Assembly (NCBI GenBank): GCA_030636485.1
Contig: DAOVWV010000113.1
Location: 1 to 6,023, forward strand
Source: Methyloprofundus sp.
Lineage (GTDB): Bacteria > Pseudomonadota > Gammaproteobacteria > Methylococcales > Methylomonadaceae
Direction: 5' to 3'
DNA length: 6,023 bases
Shown here: in pieces, positions 5,893-6,023 of the stretch
Layout: each line of letters opens with the position of its first letter
Numbering within the stretch: position 1 is the stretch's first letter
Notes under the pieces: generated by a model
The model's database searches: none
Told to the model about the DNA's origin: nothing
The model's input: only the letters and a program-made list of their open reading frames with translations
Program-made: the position numbers and the translations under genes

Positions 5893-6023
5893 AATAATGG
5901 GTTTATGATTTGAAGTTTTGAGGAGACATGCAAGCCATGCTGCATATCCTCAGTATAAAGTATCTGACAGTGATTAGCTAAAGCACAAGCCACAATCAAA
6001 CTATCCCAATAAGAAAAATGATA
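5889..6023 (-). CDS. Partial CDS, C-terminus of PIN-domain (VapC-like) protein
   Basis: Forty-four codons enter from the right edge and end at TGA (5891-5889). The visible residues match the end of PIN-domain ribonucleases of the VapC/PilT-N type: SYWDSLIVACALA, in which the Asp after Trp is a conserved acidic metal ligand, then CQILYTEDMQHG with the second conserved Asp of the TED motif, and the closing INPLL, like the 'NPF' end common in this group. Such proteins are usually Mg2+-dependent RNases that act as toxins of type II toxin-antitoxin pairs. The N-terminal acidic residues and any antitoxin gene lie outside the window, so toxin status is inferred. The stop overlaps the start of the PCD gene by 4 bp, which places it in the same transcript as the C1 genes. 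Confidence 0.85.
   Translation of the reverse strand, partial: YHFSYWDSLIVACALANHCQILYTEDMQHGLHVSSKLQIINPLL

Noticed and set aside
5889..6023. Right-edge segment as a non-coding leader or promoter region of the PCD-fhc operon
   Set aside because: It translates without interruption into a recognisable PIN-domain C-terminus ending exactly at the PCD start. Promoter-like hexamers inside it are poor.

Overview
This window looks like a piece of a gammaproteobacterial methanotroph or related methylotroph chromosome. Moderate G+C (mid-40s % by eye, not counted), compact co-directional genes and a complete set of bacterial formyltransferase/hydrolase (Fhc) genes point to Methylococcales. The group assignment is inference from gene content and composition; no database search was possible.

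Everything recognisable is on the minus strand. In transcription order (right to left) the window holds: the last 44 codons of a PIN-domain (VapC-like) gene; a pterin-4a-carbinolamine dehydratase (PCD) gene whose ATG overlaps the PIN stop codon; fhcB, fhcA, fhcD and fhcC; and ribA (GTP cyclohydrolase II). A bulged inverted repeat follows ribA. A probable promoter and the first 20 codons of another minus-strand gene then run off the left edge. Gaps inside the PIN-PCD-fhcBADC run are -4, 12, 11, 34 and -4 bp, so this is very probably one transcription unit. ribA follows fhcC after 59 bp that contain a small hairpin. No gene-free stretch exceeds about 110 bp, and I see no rRNA, tRNA, CRISPR array or insertion sequence.

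The four Fhc subunits form the cytoplasmic complex that ends tetrahydromethanopterin (H4MPT)-linked formaldehyde oxidation. FhcD moves the formyl group from formyl-H4MPT to methanofuran and FhcA hydrolyses formyl-methanofuran to formate. FhcB and FhcC are relatives of the archaeal formylmethanofuran dehydrogenase B and C subunits and have structural or cofactor-holding roles. FhcB here has lost the metal-site residues of the archaeal redox enzyme, as expected for a hydrolytic bacterial complex.

The less ordinary points are the flanks and accessory genes: a pterin dehydratase translationally linked to a PIN-domain gene at the head of the C1 operon; ribA with a TTG start at its tail; and a short left-edge reading frame faintly resembling RelE/ParE toxins. 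I did not find a wholly new system. The best leads are the pterin/flavin gene association with fhc and the PIN-PCD overlap.
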